From NCBI GenBank assembly GCA_033085395.1, contig MU853192.1, positions 124,001-188,000 of the forward strand: DNA of 64,000 bases, in the 5' to 3' direction. Both the position numbers and the translations under genes were made by a program. This document shows, piece by piece, positions 1 to 9,710 of this stretch. A model generated the notes under the pieces. It saw only the letters and a program-made list of their open reading frames with translations, did no database searches and was not told the origin of the DNA. Every line of letters begins with the position of its first letter. Positions within the stretch are counted from its first letter, which is position 1. Origin of the DNA: Xanthoparmelia taractica (Eukaryota > Ascomycota > Lecanoromycetes > Lecanorales > Parmeliaceae).

Positions 1-549
1 CATCACATCGCCAAAAACCTTCCCCCCCGCCGCCAACCCAACCTTAACACCCTCGTACTCCTCCCTTAATCCCTCGTCCGCCCTCAACGTATCCCTCAGC
101 GCCAAATGACTCTTCTCCACCATACCCCCCTCTGGCACCACGTAGACGTTTCGTTCGACCCTCTTGCCCACTTCCCTCCCGCCTTCCCCTTCCCTCCCAC
201 GGCCCAAACCCGACGGATCAGCGGGGTACAGCTTGAAGCTCCACCTCCCCCTCACCCCCCCATCGCCGATAAAATGATAACCCCCCTGCCTCTCCCCGTG
301 CATAAGCGCGCCCCTGAATTGCTGCAATACAACGTGTTTTTTGAACCGGGAGGCCGGGATCGTGATGAGGATGTCGATGATGGGTTTGCCGGCGAGGTGG
401 GGCACGGCGGTGCTGCCGACGTGGTGGATTGTCGTGTAGGGGATTGGTGGGGCGTTGTTGGGGGAGAGGAGGTCGTGGGATAGTTCTGCGGCGATGGCGG
501 CGAAGGAGGTGGGGTAGGTGGGGTTGTAGGGGTGGATGGGGATTTCCAT
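1..549 (-). CDS. GrpB-family (UPF0157) protein, 3' end beyond window
   Basis: The minus-strand frame starting at the ATG at 549-547 stays open to base 1, so the gene is cut by the window edge (about 183 codons seen). The translation carries the family hallmark around residues 41-60, HVGSTAVPHLAGKPIIDI, and later NVYVVPEG followed by a HLALRD-type helix, in the order expected for GrpB/UPF0157 proteins, a nucleotidyltransferase-fold family sometimes fused to dephospho-CoA kinase. The GS and D of the first motif correspond to nucleotidyltransferase active-site positions; the substrate is unknown. The visible length is close to a full domain (usually 170-200 residues). The start is preceded, 12 bases upstream on its own strand, by a 99-base C run (G run on the plus strand), so the true 5' leader is uncertain. 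Confidence 0.8.
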   Translation of the reverse strand, partial: MEIPIHPYNPTYPTSFAAIAAELSHDLLSPNNAPPIPYTTIHHVGSTAVPHLAGKPIIDILITIPASRFKKHVVLQQFRGALMHGERQGGYHFIGDGGVRGRWSFKLYPADPSGLGRGREGEGGREVGKRVERNVYVVPEGGMVEKSHLALRDTLRADEGLREEYEGVKVGLAAGGKVFGDVM

Positions 550-561
550 TGTGAGAGGGAA

Positions 562-660
<99 letters not shown>
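562..660. repeat. 99-base poly-G homopolymer
   Basis: Positions 562-660 are uninterrupted G on the plus strand. It lies immediately upstream of the minus-strand GrpB-family start codon. It creates meaningless poly-Gly and poly-Pro open frames on the two strands. It may be real (a G-quadruplex-forming tract) or a sequencing/assembly artefact of the kind two-colour chemistry produces. Confidence 0.95.
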
Positions 661-1314
661 CTGTGAGGTGAGGGGTGTGGTAGGAGGAGGTGGCTTGTGT
701 AGGGTGGTGGTGTTTGGGGTTTAAAGATTGATGGTCTGAGAGTGACGGTTGATCCAAGAGTTTGTACGGGGAAAGGGGATTATGCTTGCCGTTGTTGATA
801 TTTGCTAGAGAGCGAGATCTTGCTGATAATGAATTTGCACAAGAAATGATTGATGCCAAGAAGACGTTTGTGTCACTTCAAATAAATGCTCAATGAGGAC
901 AGAAGCACAACCCGCAGATTCACAGCACAAGCGAGTTGTGAAGCAGGGAGCCTTCATCTTGCTGTCGTCTGCCAGAGCACGATACACCTCGAGAATCCAG
1001 CGATACGTGTTAGGGCGGAAGTGGAAAATTTTATCCAGATTACATATGTAGCTCAACCTCCAGCAATTGAGTAGAATGTAGTCCAAGAACTTAGAGTAGC
1101 TGATACAGAAAGGGAGATTCATCCAACCGTCATACAAGAACATTGAAACATATGTACTACGAGTGCACTGGCAAGCTGAAGCGCATAATCAGTGTCAGTA
1201 TCGTCTGGTTTTAGTACATTGAATGTAATACTCACATGCCACTAGATCTCCAATGCCCACCTTTGAGGGCTCCCATCTTCAGAAGACTTGCTGTTGACGG
1301 GCTCAGCGACTGAA
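661..1314. other. Intergenic, no supported gene
   Basis: Sequence between the poly-G tract and the PrsW-like gene. A 112-codon minus-strand frame (805-1143) and a 62-codon plus-strand frame exist, but neither resembles a known family nor has splice or composition support. I see nothing else here. Confidence 0.5.
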
Positions 1315-2295
1315 CTATTTCCGCTGTCGGTCACGATCGTCAAGCATCTTCCATTCCCGTCTGACTAGCCATGCCGCTGTTGTGATCAGGCCACCAATCA
1401 GTCCAAGCATCACCGTGGTATTTCGTACACCAGTGGGATGGATCCAGCCCACATTTCCTTCCAGCGCGCTGGCGGTCATCGCCACAAAATCGGATGTTCC
1501 GTGCAGAATCACCGCGGGTCCAACGACGGCCCACCAACTCATTTGATCTCCGTAGTAATCTCTTCGTGTCGCCCGCAACGCTGTTATAGAAGCAACTAGA
1601 AGATGACCAATGGAGCCGACCATTCGTTCAGCGAGCGTAAATGCTAACTTGGCCCCAGTTTCATGTCCTTGTTCGCAAGCGGCATAAAGGAAGCCGATGC
1701 TCTCTAACATGCCAAAGCTCAGTGCGCCAGCCATGGTGTAGTCAACGTAGGCTCTGTTGCGCTGCTGCCTTTGCTCGGCCGTGCCGCGGCGACGAGCATA
1801 GGCAATAGGCAAATACTTGAGTGTTTCTTCCACGAGGCCTGCTACGAGATATGCAAATATGGTACCGAAGACCCAGTTCTGCCAACTAAAGGCCAGCTCA
1901 GCACGGCGCGTGAGTTCATCTGCTGTTAGGCCGTCAATGCTGTTGCGCTGGAATTCGGTCCAGTAATAATCCCTCATTTCGCCGGATCTAAAGAGAATCC
2001 TGCTGACAGCGGAGCAGATGACCATCTGGACAGACATGGCGGTGGCAAGACCGACAGTGCCTACGGCAACGTAGGTCCAGATCATCGGTTCCAGCTCCCC
2101 TCGGCGGGAGGGATGGACATTATTTGATGCTCGCCACCTCCTGAAGAACCAAGCTGTAGGAAGAAAAGCGACATGAGAGACCAGGGCCGTTCGCGGAGAA
2201 GCAAAAGACGTGAGTAAGATGGTTGATGGCGGACCTAGATAGCAGAGAAGTCGGGCTGACAGGGAAAGGGATGTGTTTTGTGCTGCATGTGACAT
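1315..2295 (-). CDS. PrsW-like intramembrane metalloprotease-family protein
   Basis: A single 326-codon exon, with ATG at 2295-2293. The protein is a multi-pass membrane protein with hydrophobic segments near residues 15-50, 70-100, 145-165, 195-215, 225-245, 255-280 and 290-310. It shows the PrsW/CAAX-protease-like series of motifs in order: VEETLKYLP (double Glu), FGMLESIGFLY (Glu), HLLVAS (His), and ILHGTSDF (His/Asp), consistent with the EExxK, FxxxE and HxxxD residues of the PrsW family. In bacteria PrsW cleaves anti-sigma factors; the role of fungal members is not established, so the function here is inference from fold only. Lowercase intron signals are not needed to give a full-length protein. 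Confidence 0.72.
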   Translation of the reverse strand: MSHAAQNTSLSLSARLLCYLGPPSTILLTSFASPRTALVSHVAFLPTAWFFRRWRASNNVHPSRRGELEPMIWTYVAVGTVGLATAMSVQMVICSAVSRILFRSGEMRDYYWTEFQRNSIDGLTADELTRRAELAFSWQNWVFGTIFAYLVAGLVEETLKYLPIAYARRRGTAEQRQQRNRAYVDYTMAGALSFGMLESIGFLYAACEQGHETGAKLAFTLAERMVGSIGHLLVASITALRATRRDYYGDQMSWWAVVGPAVILHGTSDFVAMTASALEGNVGWIHPTGVRNTTVMLGLIGGLITTAAWLVRREWKMLDDRDRQRK

Positions 2296-3459
2296 CGCTG
2301 GCCAGATGAGAATTACTGTTGTGGTTGGTGAAACAGGAATGTAGTTGTGAGCTGGAAGGAGAGAACGATTAGCATAAGTATATAATCTTCAATTCAGATA
2401 TTCAGGAAGTCTGATGAATTGAAGTCCAAAAGGACGGCCAAAGCTGGGGAAGGATGCCTAGAATTAGTCAGGGGCTAACGGTTCTCCAACGTGTAAGGTA
2501 ATCCCTGGCAATGTTTAGGGCGACGGCTAGCATCACCAAGATGTCAACATCTTAACAAGTCTCGGCACCATTCAAATATATTATAATCACCCCTTATTGT
2601 TATCAAGGGTGGAATATCCAAGAACCAAACAAGCCATCAAAATCTTCTACCAAGATAAATCCAGCAAAAGCAGCCAAAGAACGCTGGAGTTCGTGTATAG
2701 CCCGAGCCCTAGCCCTAATATTGCATATCCCAGAGCACCACGGTGTCACTGCTGACTGTGCTATTCCTTCTAATCACCAGTAATCAGTAATGCTGAAGTT
2801 GATTCACCAGGGTGCATCAATAGCCAATCGCTAATGAATCACTGCTACGAACTCTATAAAAAGAACCAAAAACCAAGCAGCCAAGGCGAAGAGATCCGGC
2901 CTGTGCCCATCCAAATCACGGCATTCCTACATGCCATCTCACCCACAGTACCTTAACAAGGCGTTTCTATCATTTTTCCCTCAAACCATCATGTACGCTA
3001 CAAAACCCCCATCAAGGTCCACCAAGCACCGGCCATGGCAGGTGCACGAAATCTGTCCCTGCCCAGCCTCACTTTTTTCGCCATCCCCGACGCCGTTGAT
3101 TATTCCGACATTGATTTGGTTGCGTGAGTGCTGTGGAAAGTTGTTATGTTTATGTTTTTCATAAGGCATGTGTAAAGTCGTATCGGGCTATATGTATACA
3201 CTACAGAAATCTGGAATGGGGTGTGGATCGGACATCAATGAGTTAGTACAAGATTCAGGCTTTGAAATGGCTGATTGATAGCGAGGAGCTAGATGACGAG
3301 ATCGGTGAGCATGAGAGGTAGGTGTTCAATATCCAATATAACTGTCATTACATATAAAAGGCATGATAGATATCTCAAAAAACCAAGTCGCTACCCTCCC
3401 AACCTTTGCACCGATTCCCAACTATCCGTCTCACGCACACGGTCATCTACCACGGTCTC
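2296..3459. other. Intergenic, no supported gene
   Basis: About 1.16 kb between the divergently placed PrsW-like start and the 3' end of the rhodopsin-like gene. It holds only short frames (60-77 codons) without family resemblance. The stretch 2560-2900 is AT-rich with a possible TATA-like TATAAAAAG at 2855-2864, which could belong to an unrecognised plus-strand transcript. Confidence 0.45.
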
Positions 3460-4704
3460 CTACAATCTTATATGATCAAGCTCGAGAACCGATCCATGTG
3501 GTGAATGATGGATGCCCCCTTCCCCAGTAGTGCTGTTGCTGGGGACACCTTGGTCGCGCGCAAACCTTTCCGTCGAGGTGATCTCCAAGAATCTAGGCTT
3601 CGACGAACTGTGGCGGGAGAAAAGACCGTTTTTGGATGAGAAGGCGGATCGTAGACGCGAGAAAATGTGCCTGAGGCTAGGGCCCCGTTTCAAAAGAGGT
3701 GCGTAGCAGGGGAGGTTGGCGCATATGGTCGATGCGCAGGCTTCGATACCGGACCACATGATCATGTTCACGACGGGGCCTGTTTGGATTCAGCGCGGCG
3801 CGAAAATTCTGCTGTGGAGGGACATACCGGCAAAGTTGACTTCGTAATTGCCTTCAATATTGACTTGCACGTATCTGACTGCATATGCTAGACGTGCAAT
3901 CGAAGCGATTATGCAGCTGGTGCTCTGTCTCAGAACATGGAAGAAGGAGGAAGGAGTTAGGGACAGGCACGTACAAGACTCCAAGACCGAAAATGCCGAT
4001 AAGACCAACTTTCTGGCCTCGACTCATGTTAAGTGTCCTGATGAATGTTGTAGGAATGCATAAAATGGCCATGTCCAATACGATGTCGGTCACACTGCAA
4101 CATACACATGACAGTGTAGTTCGTCGTCGGTATGCAGGTTACCCAATTGCAACTGAGAGGCCATACTTGGAAGAAGGTAGCGAAAAGGAACGAGACAAGC
4201 CAAGCCAAGGTGAGGATGATGAATAACTTAATGGCCACGGGATATCGGCCGGCGGAGAAGAGTCGTCCGTAGAGACAGAGTATGGAAAGCTTGACCATGC
4301 CCACGGCAAGAATGTACCAAAATTGCAGTATGAACACAATCTATGGTTGTATTGAGTACGTACGGCGGATAGTGGATTTTGGCAAGTACATACCTTGAGG
4401 AAGGTTTGAGCCTCGGTATCAGTAAGTGATGGAAATGGCACTCCGAAATTTCCAACGGGAACGCCGACGATATTGGTGACCGCCAGTGCAATCGAAAAAG
4501 CCTGAAGGTTGCAATCAGTTCCATGGGTTGTGGATAGCATCGCTCAGGCCATACCAAGGCCGCGACAATAAGCCAATCGTCAGCTCTAGAGCCTGTAGAT
4601 TTTGTCTTCCGCCGTAGATGCAAGCGCACAACAACCGAGATACATGCCAGCGCCATGAAAACGGCACTTGTAGCAATCATCGCGCGAGATGCTGGGGTAG
4701 TCAT
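3460..4704 (-). CDS. Fungal rhodopsin-domain integral membrane protein (SAT4/PTH11-like), multi-exon
   Basis: Minus-strand pieces build a seven-helix protein of the fungal rhodopsin-domain family: exon 1 4704-4555, exon 2 4501-4394, exon 3 4340 to about 4143, exon 4 about 4094-3975, exon 5 3922-3828, exon 6 3779-3460. Recognisable stretches are RADDWLIVAALV (family DD-W motif after helix 1), QFWYILAVGMVKLSILCLYGRLF (helix 3 with the K-S-I-L-C-L-Y signature), VTDIVLDMAILCIP, and MWSGIEACASTICANLPCYAPLL near the end, followed by a basic cytoplasmic tail. Introns are 50-60 nt. The join between exons 3 and 4 does not keep frame with any normal splice pair I can find (see findings), so the gene may carry a one-base error or lesion. 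These proteins sit in the plasma membrane; ligand and signalling partner are unknown. Confidence 0.7.
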
Positions 4705-5617
4705 ATTGGAGAGGCGTGAGGTAAGGCTTGGGAGCAGTTGGAAGAAAAGTTGTGATTATAGCCAGTGTACAGAAGATCTGAATGGAGCGACTTGTCCAGG
4801 GGAGACGAAATTTGGCCCGCTGCCACGTCGTCGCAGACATGCCTTGTTGAAGCTTCAGTGGAAAGTAGAAGTTTGAGCAGAGCAGTATTATGTCACAGGG
4901 TCTCAATTATGTTATATACCTTTGTAAAGTGCATGCAGCCTCGGGGACACTGACCAATCAGAATTGTGAATATAAAAGCTAAGTTGGTGTGCTGCTGCAT
5001 AGCATGATTGGACTTCTGCTTCCGAACTTGGTCCGGACCAGTATGGTAAGGTTATCGCAGATACGGAGATTAGAATACGTGAGCTGCCCTCATCATGTTT
5101 ATTGCGCGTTAACTGGGTTATGCAGTTAAGTAGTAAATGCATGCTTGACAGGTATATAAGGTATTGAATGGTCAGGTCTGAATATACCAAGTGAAGTTGG
5201 TGTGCTCCTGTGGTGCTGTGGTGTGCTGGATGGCCCAGTCTGATATGTGATTCTTTGAACTCTCTGACCCCCCCACCAAAAAGACCAGAGTCCAGTAGTA
5301 GATGTTGAATTCCTGGCGGCATGTCCGTGCTTCTTCTCGGAGAATTAAGGCGGCTGACATGCATAAAGTGAATAACATTTCTTGATGAACAGGGAAAGTG
5401 TGCTTGTCGATCAACGCATTTCCTGTGGTGAAGAAGGACTAAACTGAACCTCTCTTTTTCCACCACACCACACGCAGTGCCAGCAACTTACCCACCACTT
5501 CCACAATCTCAGCCCACCAATCTCATCCAGGTCAAGAGAGACTCACTTACTATTCACTTACTACCTTGGTGGCCACTCGTACAGCACACTTCCACTGCGC
5601 TCTACAAGTCTATCAAT
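4705..5617. other. Divergent intergenic region
   Basis: Shared upstream region of the minus-strand rhodopsin-like gene and the plus-strand cupin gene. A 184-codon minus frame at 4912-5466 has no family resemblance and overlaps the expected promoter, so I do not call it. Pyrimidine-rich stretches at 5455-5610 precede the cupin start, as is common for filamentous fungal leaders. Confidence 0.5.
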
Positions 5618-6313
5618 ATGTCAACCGTCGATACTACCCTTACCTCACCTATCTGTCCCTTCTTCACACCAACATCAACTGGCGTCGAGACTCCCTCCAC
5701 ACGCGATCTCATCACCACGCTGGGTCTGCAAAAGCATCCTGAAGGCGGCTATTTCCGTGAAACCGACCGCGATCCATTGCGTGTCCCTAATCCCTTCCAA
5801 TCCAGCAGCAACAATGATGATTCCACTCGATCAGCCAGTACCACCATTTACTACCTCTTGACCCCCGCCTCTCCCACAGGGCATTTCCACAGGAATAGAG
5901 GCAGGACCGTTCACACCTTGCATAGTGGACGAGGGCGTTATGTCGTCATACATGGGGACGAGAAGGAGGAAGGAAAGAAGGCCAGGATTGAAACCTTTGT
6001 GGTTGGACATGACATCCACCGCGGTGAGAAGGTCCAATGGCTCGTCGAAGGAGGCAAATACAAAGCGAGCTTTTTATTGCCGGACGCAGAAGGGCAGCCC
6101 GAGAGCCAAGGCTTGTTGATTAGTGAAGTACTCCACTTGCCCTGCACTCAAAAGCCTCTGTACTGTCTGCAGCTTCTGACTCTTGTTTTCCAGACTGTCG
6201 TTCCGGGCTTCGAATTCTCCGACCACGATTTCATGCCGCCCGAGACACTTCCCGACTTACTCTCGGATCAACAGGCCGACGAACTGCGCTGGCTGCTTTT
6301 TCAAGCGGACTAG
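5618..6313 (+). CDS. DUF985 / cupin_5 family protein
   Basis: The start is taken at ATG 5618 (context CAATATGTC); the longer open frame upstream begins only with GTG. The product matches the cupin_5 (DUF985, yeast YML079W-like) family: LGLQKHPEGGYFRET near residues 35-50, TIYYLLTP, then GHFHRNR with the cupin metal-type His residues, followed by a beta-rich middle and LISE..VVPGFEFSDHDFM. The last motif is broken by 22 residues that are best explained as a retained 66-nt intron at 6128-6193 (donor GTACTC, acceptor TTTTCCAG); removing it keeps the frame and restores the family spacing, giving exons 5618-6127 and 6194-6313 and 209 residues. Family members are small cytosolic proteins of unknown reaction, sometimes proposed as sugar-phosphate binding. 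Fold confident, role unknown. Confidence 0.82.
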   Translation: MSTVDTTLTSPICPFFTPTSTGVETPSTRDLITTLGLQKHPEGGYFRETDRDPLRVPNPFQSSSNNDDSTRSASTTIYYLLTPASPTGHFHRNRGRTVHTLHSGRGRYVVIHGDEKEEGKKARIETFVVGHDIHRGEKVQWLVEGGKYKASFLLPDAEGQPESQGLLISEVLHLPCTQKPLYCLQLLTLVFQTVVPGFEFSDHDFMPPETLPDLLSDQQADELRWLLFQAD

Positions 6314-8069
6314 ATAGGGCTGGTCACACTTCACATAGATGGACAGCCACGTTGCTCTTCCCTTCTGTATCACTACGCTTGCAAGCAGATGCACTTTTAG
6401 TCAACCAGACTGACCTCTCGAAATGGAACGTTGTGATCTGCAAAATCTTCGTCTCTCTGTGCCAACCTCTGCAACATTTTCAATGCTGTCATACTCACCA
6501 GAGTTGATCTAGATACTCAGTGCCAAGTGCGTTTGAAGTATTCAGGATTGTGCTCTGCGCTCACTCCAGTGAAGAAGGGACAAGCACCTCAATCCCAACC
6601 ATTGGTCCTCTTTGATGGGTTTCCGGATCGATTCCATCATGATTCTGCTCAATGCCCTCACGGATCGGATGCTAATGCTGTGTCAGGGAGTGACGGGATG
6701 ATGGTATTTCCGATCCGTTGCCAATCGATGTCAATGAAACTCTGCATAACTGGTGACCGACCTGTGCACTAGACTTTGTAAGGCGGTGTATGCGAGACCA
6801 TCAAATATCCACCAAAATCAGTACATTAATCGTGGCTTTGTGTCCGCTTCATTTACCCGTCTCAGTATGGCAACCAACCCCTGTAAAGATCTCCACGATG
6901 GTCACAATTGGGTCGTACCGGATGTTGTGGGTCATCGAGGGCTCCGCCTGGGGATCTGGCTACGAAAGTTCCTTCACCGTAACGCGCTTGTAAAGGGGCT
7001 CTTTCCTGACGACAACAGTAGATTGGAGCGATCAAACATGAAACGTAATAACTTCCAGTACATACTCCACGGCGAGTCATCCTTCAAACTCTTGTATCGA
7101 GTACGAGACCTTCCCACAACCTCAGCTCTCCGTAAAGAGAGGGTCCTTGTCTTTTTGACGGCTATTCCTTGATCTTTCAGCCCCTAGTGCCCTGCTGTGA
7201 CGTAACCTTCAGGCTTTTAGCAGCGAGTAGTGTGCTCTAGCCCCACTGAACATCCCATCTCCAAGTAGGTGTTGCGGCTGGCATAGACAGGATTCATCTT
7301 CGGCGTGTGGAGGATGATGAGACAGTGTTGAACGTAGTCGCCGGGTGGAAAGTAGAATTAACTAGAGGATCAGACATCGAGAAAGGCCGCAAATCTCGCA
7401 AAGGTCGAGTTACTATGTAAAGCACAAATCAGCACCAGATTCATGAGGGACGGGAGAAAGGGCAGAGTCCCATACGTTTGGGGTGGAGGGCAGAGGAGGG
7501 CAAGGAGTTTGCCAGAAGTGGCTTCTCACGGAGCTTTCCATATCCCAAGATATCGTGCCCCCTCCTCTTTCCGATCCATCACTAAAAACACCGGGTCGTA
7601 TCAAATGTGGAGGACACGATTTCGAGAGAGGGAGTTGAGAGACTCATTCGGCTATATTTCCAATGGGACCGGGTCGTGAAAGCACAAAGGCAACAAGGTT
7701 GAAAGAGTGAAGGTAGATCCATGAAAGGACTGTCCGGAGCTTGAGGGGCACAATTATATCCCGGCCATCGCTGATCTCCCTCGGGGTTCTCAGCGTGGTT
7801 TTTCCCGGTTAGTTAGAACTACGGTATTCAATATCGACCAATCAGCCAGATCGCGCGATATCAGATTTCCGTTGACCGGACCCTCTGACTTGTAAATACT
7901 GTAGAATAACACACTCCCCCTTCCCTCCCTACATATACCGCCTCCTTCTATTTCCCATTACAATAAGCACATATATATGCACTTCCTTCTCAGAAGACCA
8001 ATCATCACCCGCGTATCCCTTCTCTCTCGACCACCAAGTAGGGTCTTTTTTCAAAGCTACAGCACCAAA
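6314..8069. other. 1.75 kb intergenic stretch
   Basis: Only short overlapping frames are present on both strands (the longest 139 codons at 6753-7172), with no family resemblance or coherent splice pattern. Bases 7860-8065 are C/T-rich and carry a TATATA-like element at 7970-7978, fitting the promoter and leader of the downstream aminotransferase gene. Confidence 0.5.
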
Positions 8070-9615
8070 ATGGTCAGAAGTGATCCCTTTCGGCCCGCAA
8101 AGAGAGTCGCGGGCCAGAAACAAGATGTTTGGTGAGTTTACGGATATGTCGCTTATGTTTGCAACATATAGCAAGGCAATATTGGAAAAAAAAAAGGGGG
8201 CGGATTGATTTATTTACACGTGGATAGCAGCTAGCTGAGTCGGGTACTGATAGGACTATCGTCAACGAGGCTGCAACGGCATCGCCGGTACAGCCCATTA
8301 TAAACATGGGCCAGGGCTTTTTGTAAGTATGGACAACATGTTCGATTTTAGCGATGCATGTGGTTGACGAGGTAAAGTGGCTACAACCCACCCCAATTCG
8401 TCATTGATGCCGCAAAAGAAGCATTGGACAGGGTAGAATGCAATCAGTATTCGCCTACAAAGGTGCGTATTGGTGAAGGGGCGAGGGACTGTCTGCTGAG
8501 TATATTCTAGGGTCGCCCACGGTTAAAGAAAGCAATAGCAGATGCATACTCGCCCTTCTTTGGCAAGAAGATAAATCCAGAGACAGAAGTCACCATCACT
8601 ACCGGAGCCAATGAAGGTATGCTCAGTGCTTTCATGGGCTTTGTCGAGCCGGGAAATGAAGTCATTTTGTTTGAGCCTTTCTTCGATCAGTATGCATTAC
8701 CCCTATTCATCTGTTCTCGGACTGAAGTCTTGTAGATACATTCCCAATATCGAGATGGCGGGCGGTAAGGTGGTCTACACACCTCTTCAACCACCAAAGG
8801 ATGGCGCTACCAAGACAACCTCCGCTTCAGAATGGGCACTCGACTTCTCTGCATTAGAAAAGTCCATCAACGACAAGACTCGCATGATCGTCCTTAACTC
8901 TCCGCACAATCCTGTCGGGAAAGTCTTTTCGAAACAGGAGCTTGAAGCAATAGGCGCACTCTGCGTTAAACACAACATCATCATCCTCTCTGACGAAGTC
9001 TATGACCGCCTTTACTACGTTCCTTTCACCCGGGTCGCCACGCTTTCGCCGGAAATCGCTAAGCTGACTTTGACTGTTGGCTCTGCTGGCAAGAACTTCT
9101 ATGCCACTGGATGGCGTGTGGGATGGCTTATTGGGCCTGAGCATTTGATCAAGTACGTCTCTGCCGCGCATACGAGGATATGCTACAGCAGTGTGAGTCC
9201 TCTGCAAGAGGCCGCAGCTATCGGATTTGAAAGGGCGGACGAAGAAGGCTTCTGGGAGCAAAGCAAGCGCGAGATGAAGTCTAAAATGACCCGCTTCTGC
9301 AAAGTGTTTGACGAGCTGGGCCTGCCTTATTCTGAGCCCGAGGGCGGATACTTTGTGCTTGCCAACTTCAGCAAGGTGAAATTGCCGGAGGGTTATCATT
9401 TTCCACCGCATGTAGCGAATCGGCCAAGGGACTTCAAGCTGAGTTGGTTCTTCATCATGGAGCTCGGTGTTGCTGCCATCCCACCGACGGAGTTCTACAC
9501 AGATGAAAATGCGTACTTGGCTGAGGACTGGTTGCGCTTTGCAGTATGCAAGGATGACGAGGTGTTGGAGGGGGCGAAGGAGAGGTTGAGGGGGCTGAAA
9601 AAGTATTTGGCGTAA
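8070..9615 (+). CDS. BNA3: Kynurenine aminotransferase / kynurenine-oxoglutarate transaminase
   Basis: Five exons: 8070-8131, 8254-8322, 8378-8462, 8511-8689, 8736-9615. The joins keep frame throughout and give 424 residues. It is a fold-type I PLP aminotransferase. Motifs in order: NMGQGFFGYNPP (KAT N-terminal glycine loop), QYSPTKGRPRLKKAIA, TTGANEGMLSAFMGFVEPG, LNSPHNPVGKVFS, LSDEVYDRLYY (Asp and Tyr that hold the PLP pyridine ring), SAGKNFYATGWRVGW (PLP lysine), and a C-terminal LRFAVCKDDE with the carboxylate-binding Arg. This matches fungal Bna3/KAT II-like enzymes that convert kynurenine to kynurenic acid, and may also act as a cysteine-S-conjugate lyase. The start is the first ATG in the AAAATGG context. 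No mitochondrial signal is obvious. It ends 95 nt from the convergent DPH1 gene. Confidence 0.9.
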
Positions 9616-9710
9616 CGTCAACGGGAACAGGTTCGACAATTCGTGTGACGATATGACGAGGCCATATAGAGATGATGTTAGTATGCACTTAGATTTCTTG
9701 AACATCTTCC

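Noticed and set aside
218..859. 213-codon minus-strand frame rich in Pro and the 62-codon poly-Gly plus-strand frame at 536-724
   Set aside because: Both are translations of the 99-base homopolymer and GC-skewed flanks; the real minus-strand frame here is the GrpB-family one starting at 549.
4912..5466. 184-codon minus-strand frame
   Set aside because: No family resemblance, mixed composition, and it overlaps the presumed promoter region between divergent genes.
6753..7172. 139-codon plus-strand frame
   Set aside because: No recognisable motif, overlapping frames on both strands of similar length, no splice support.
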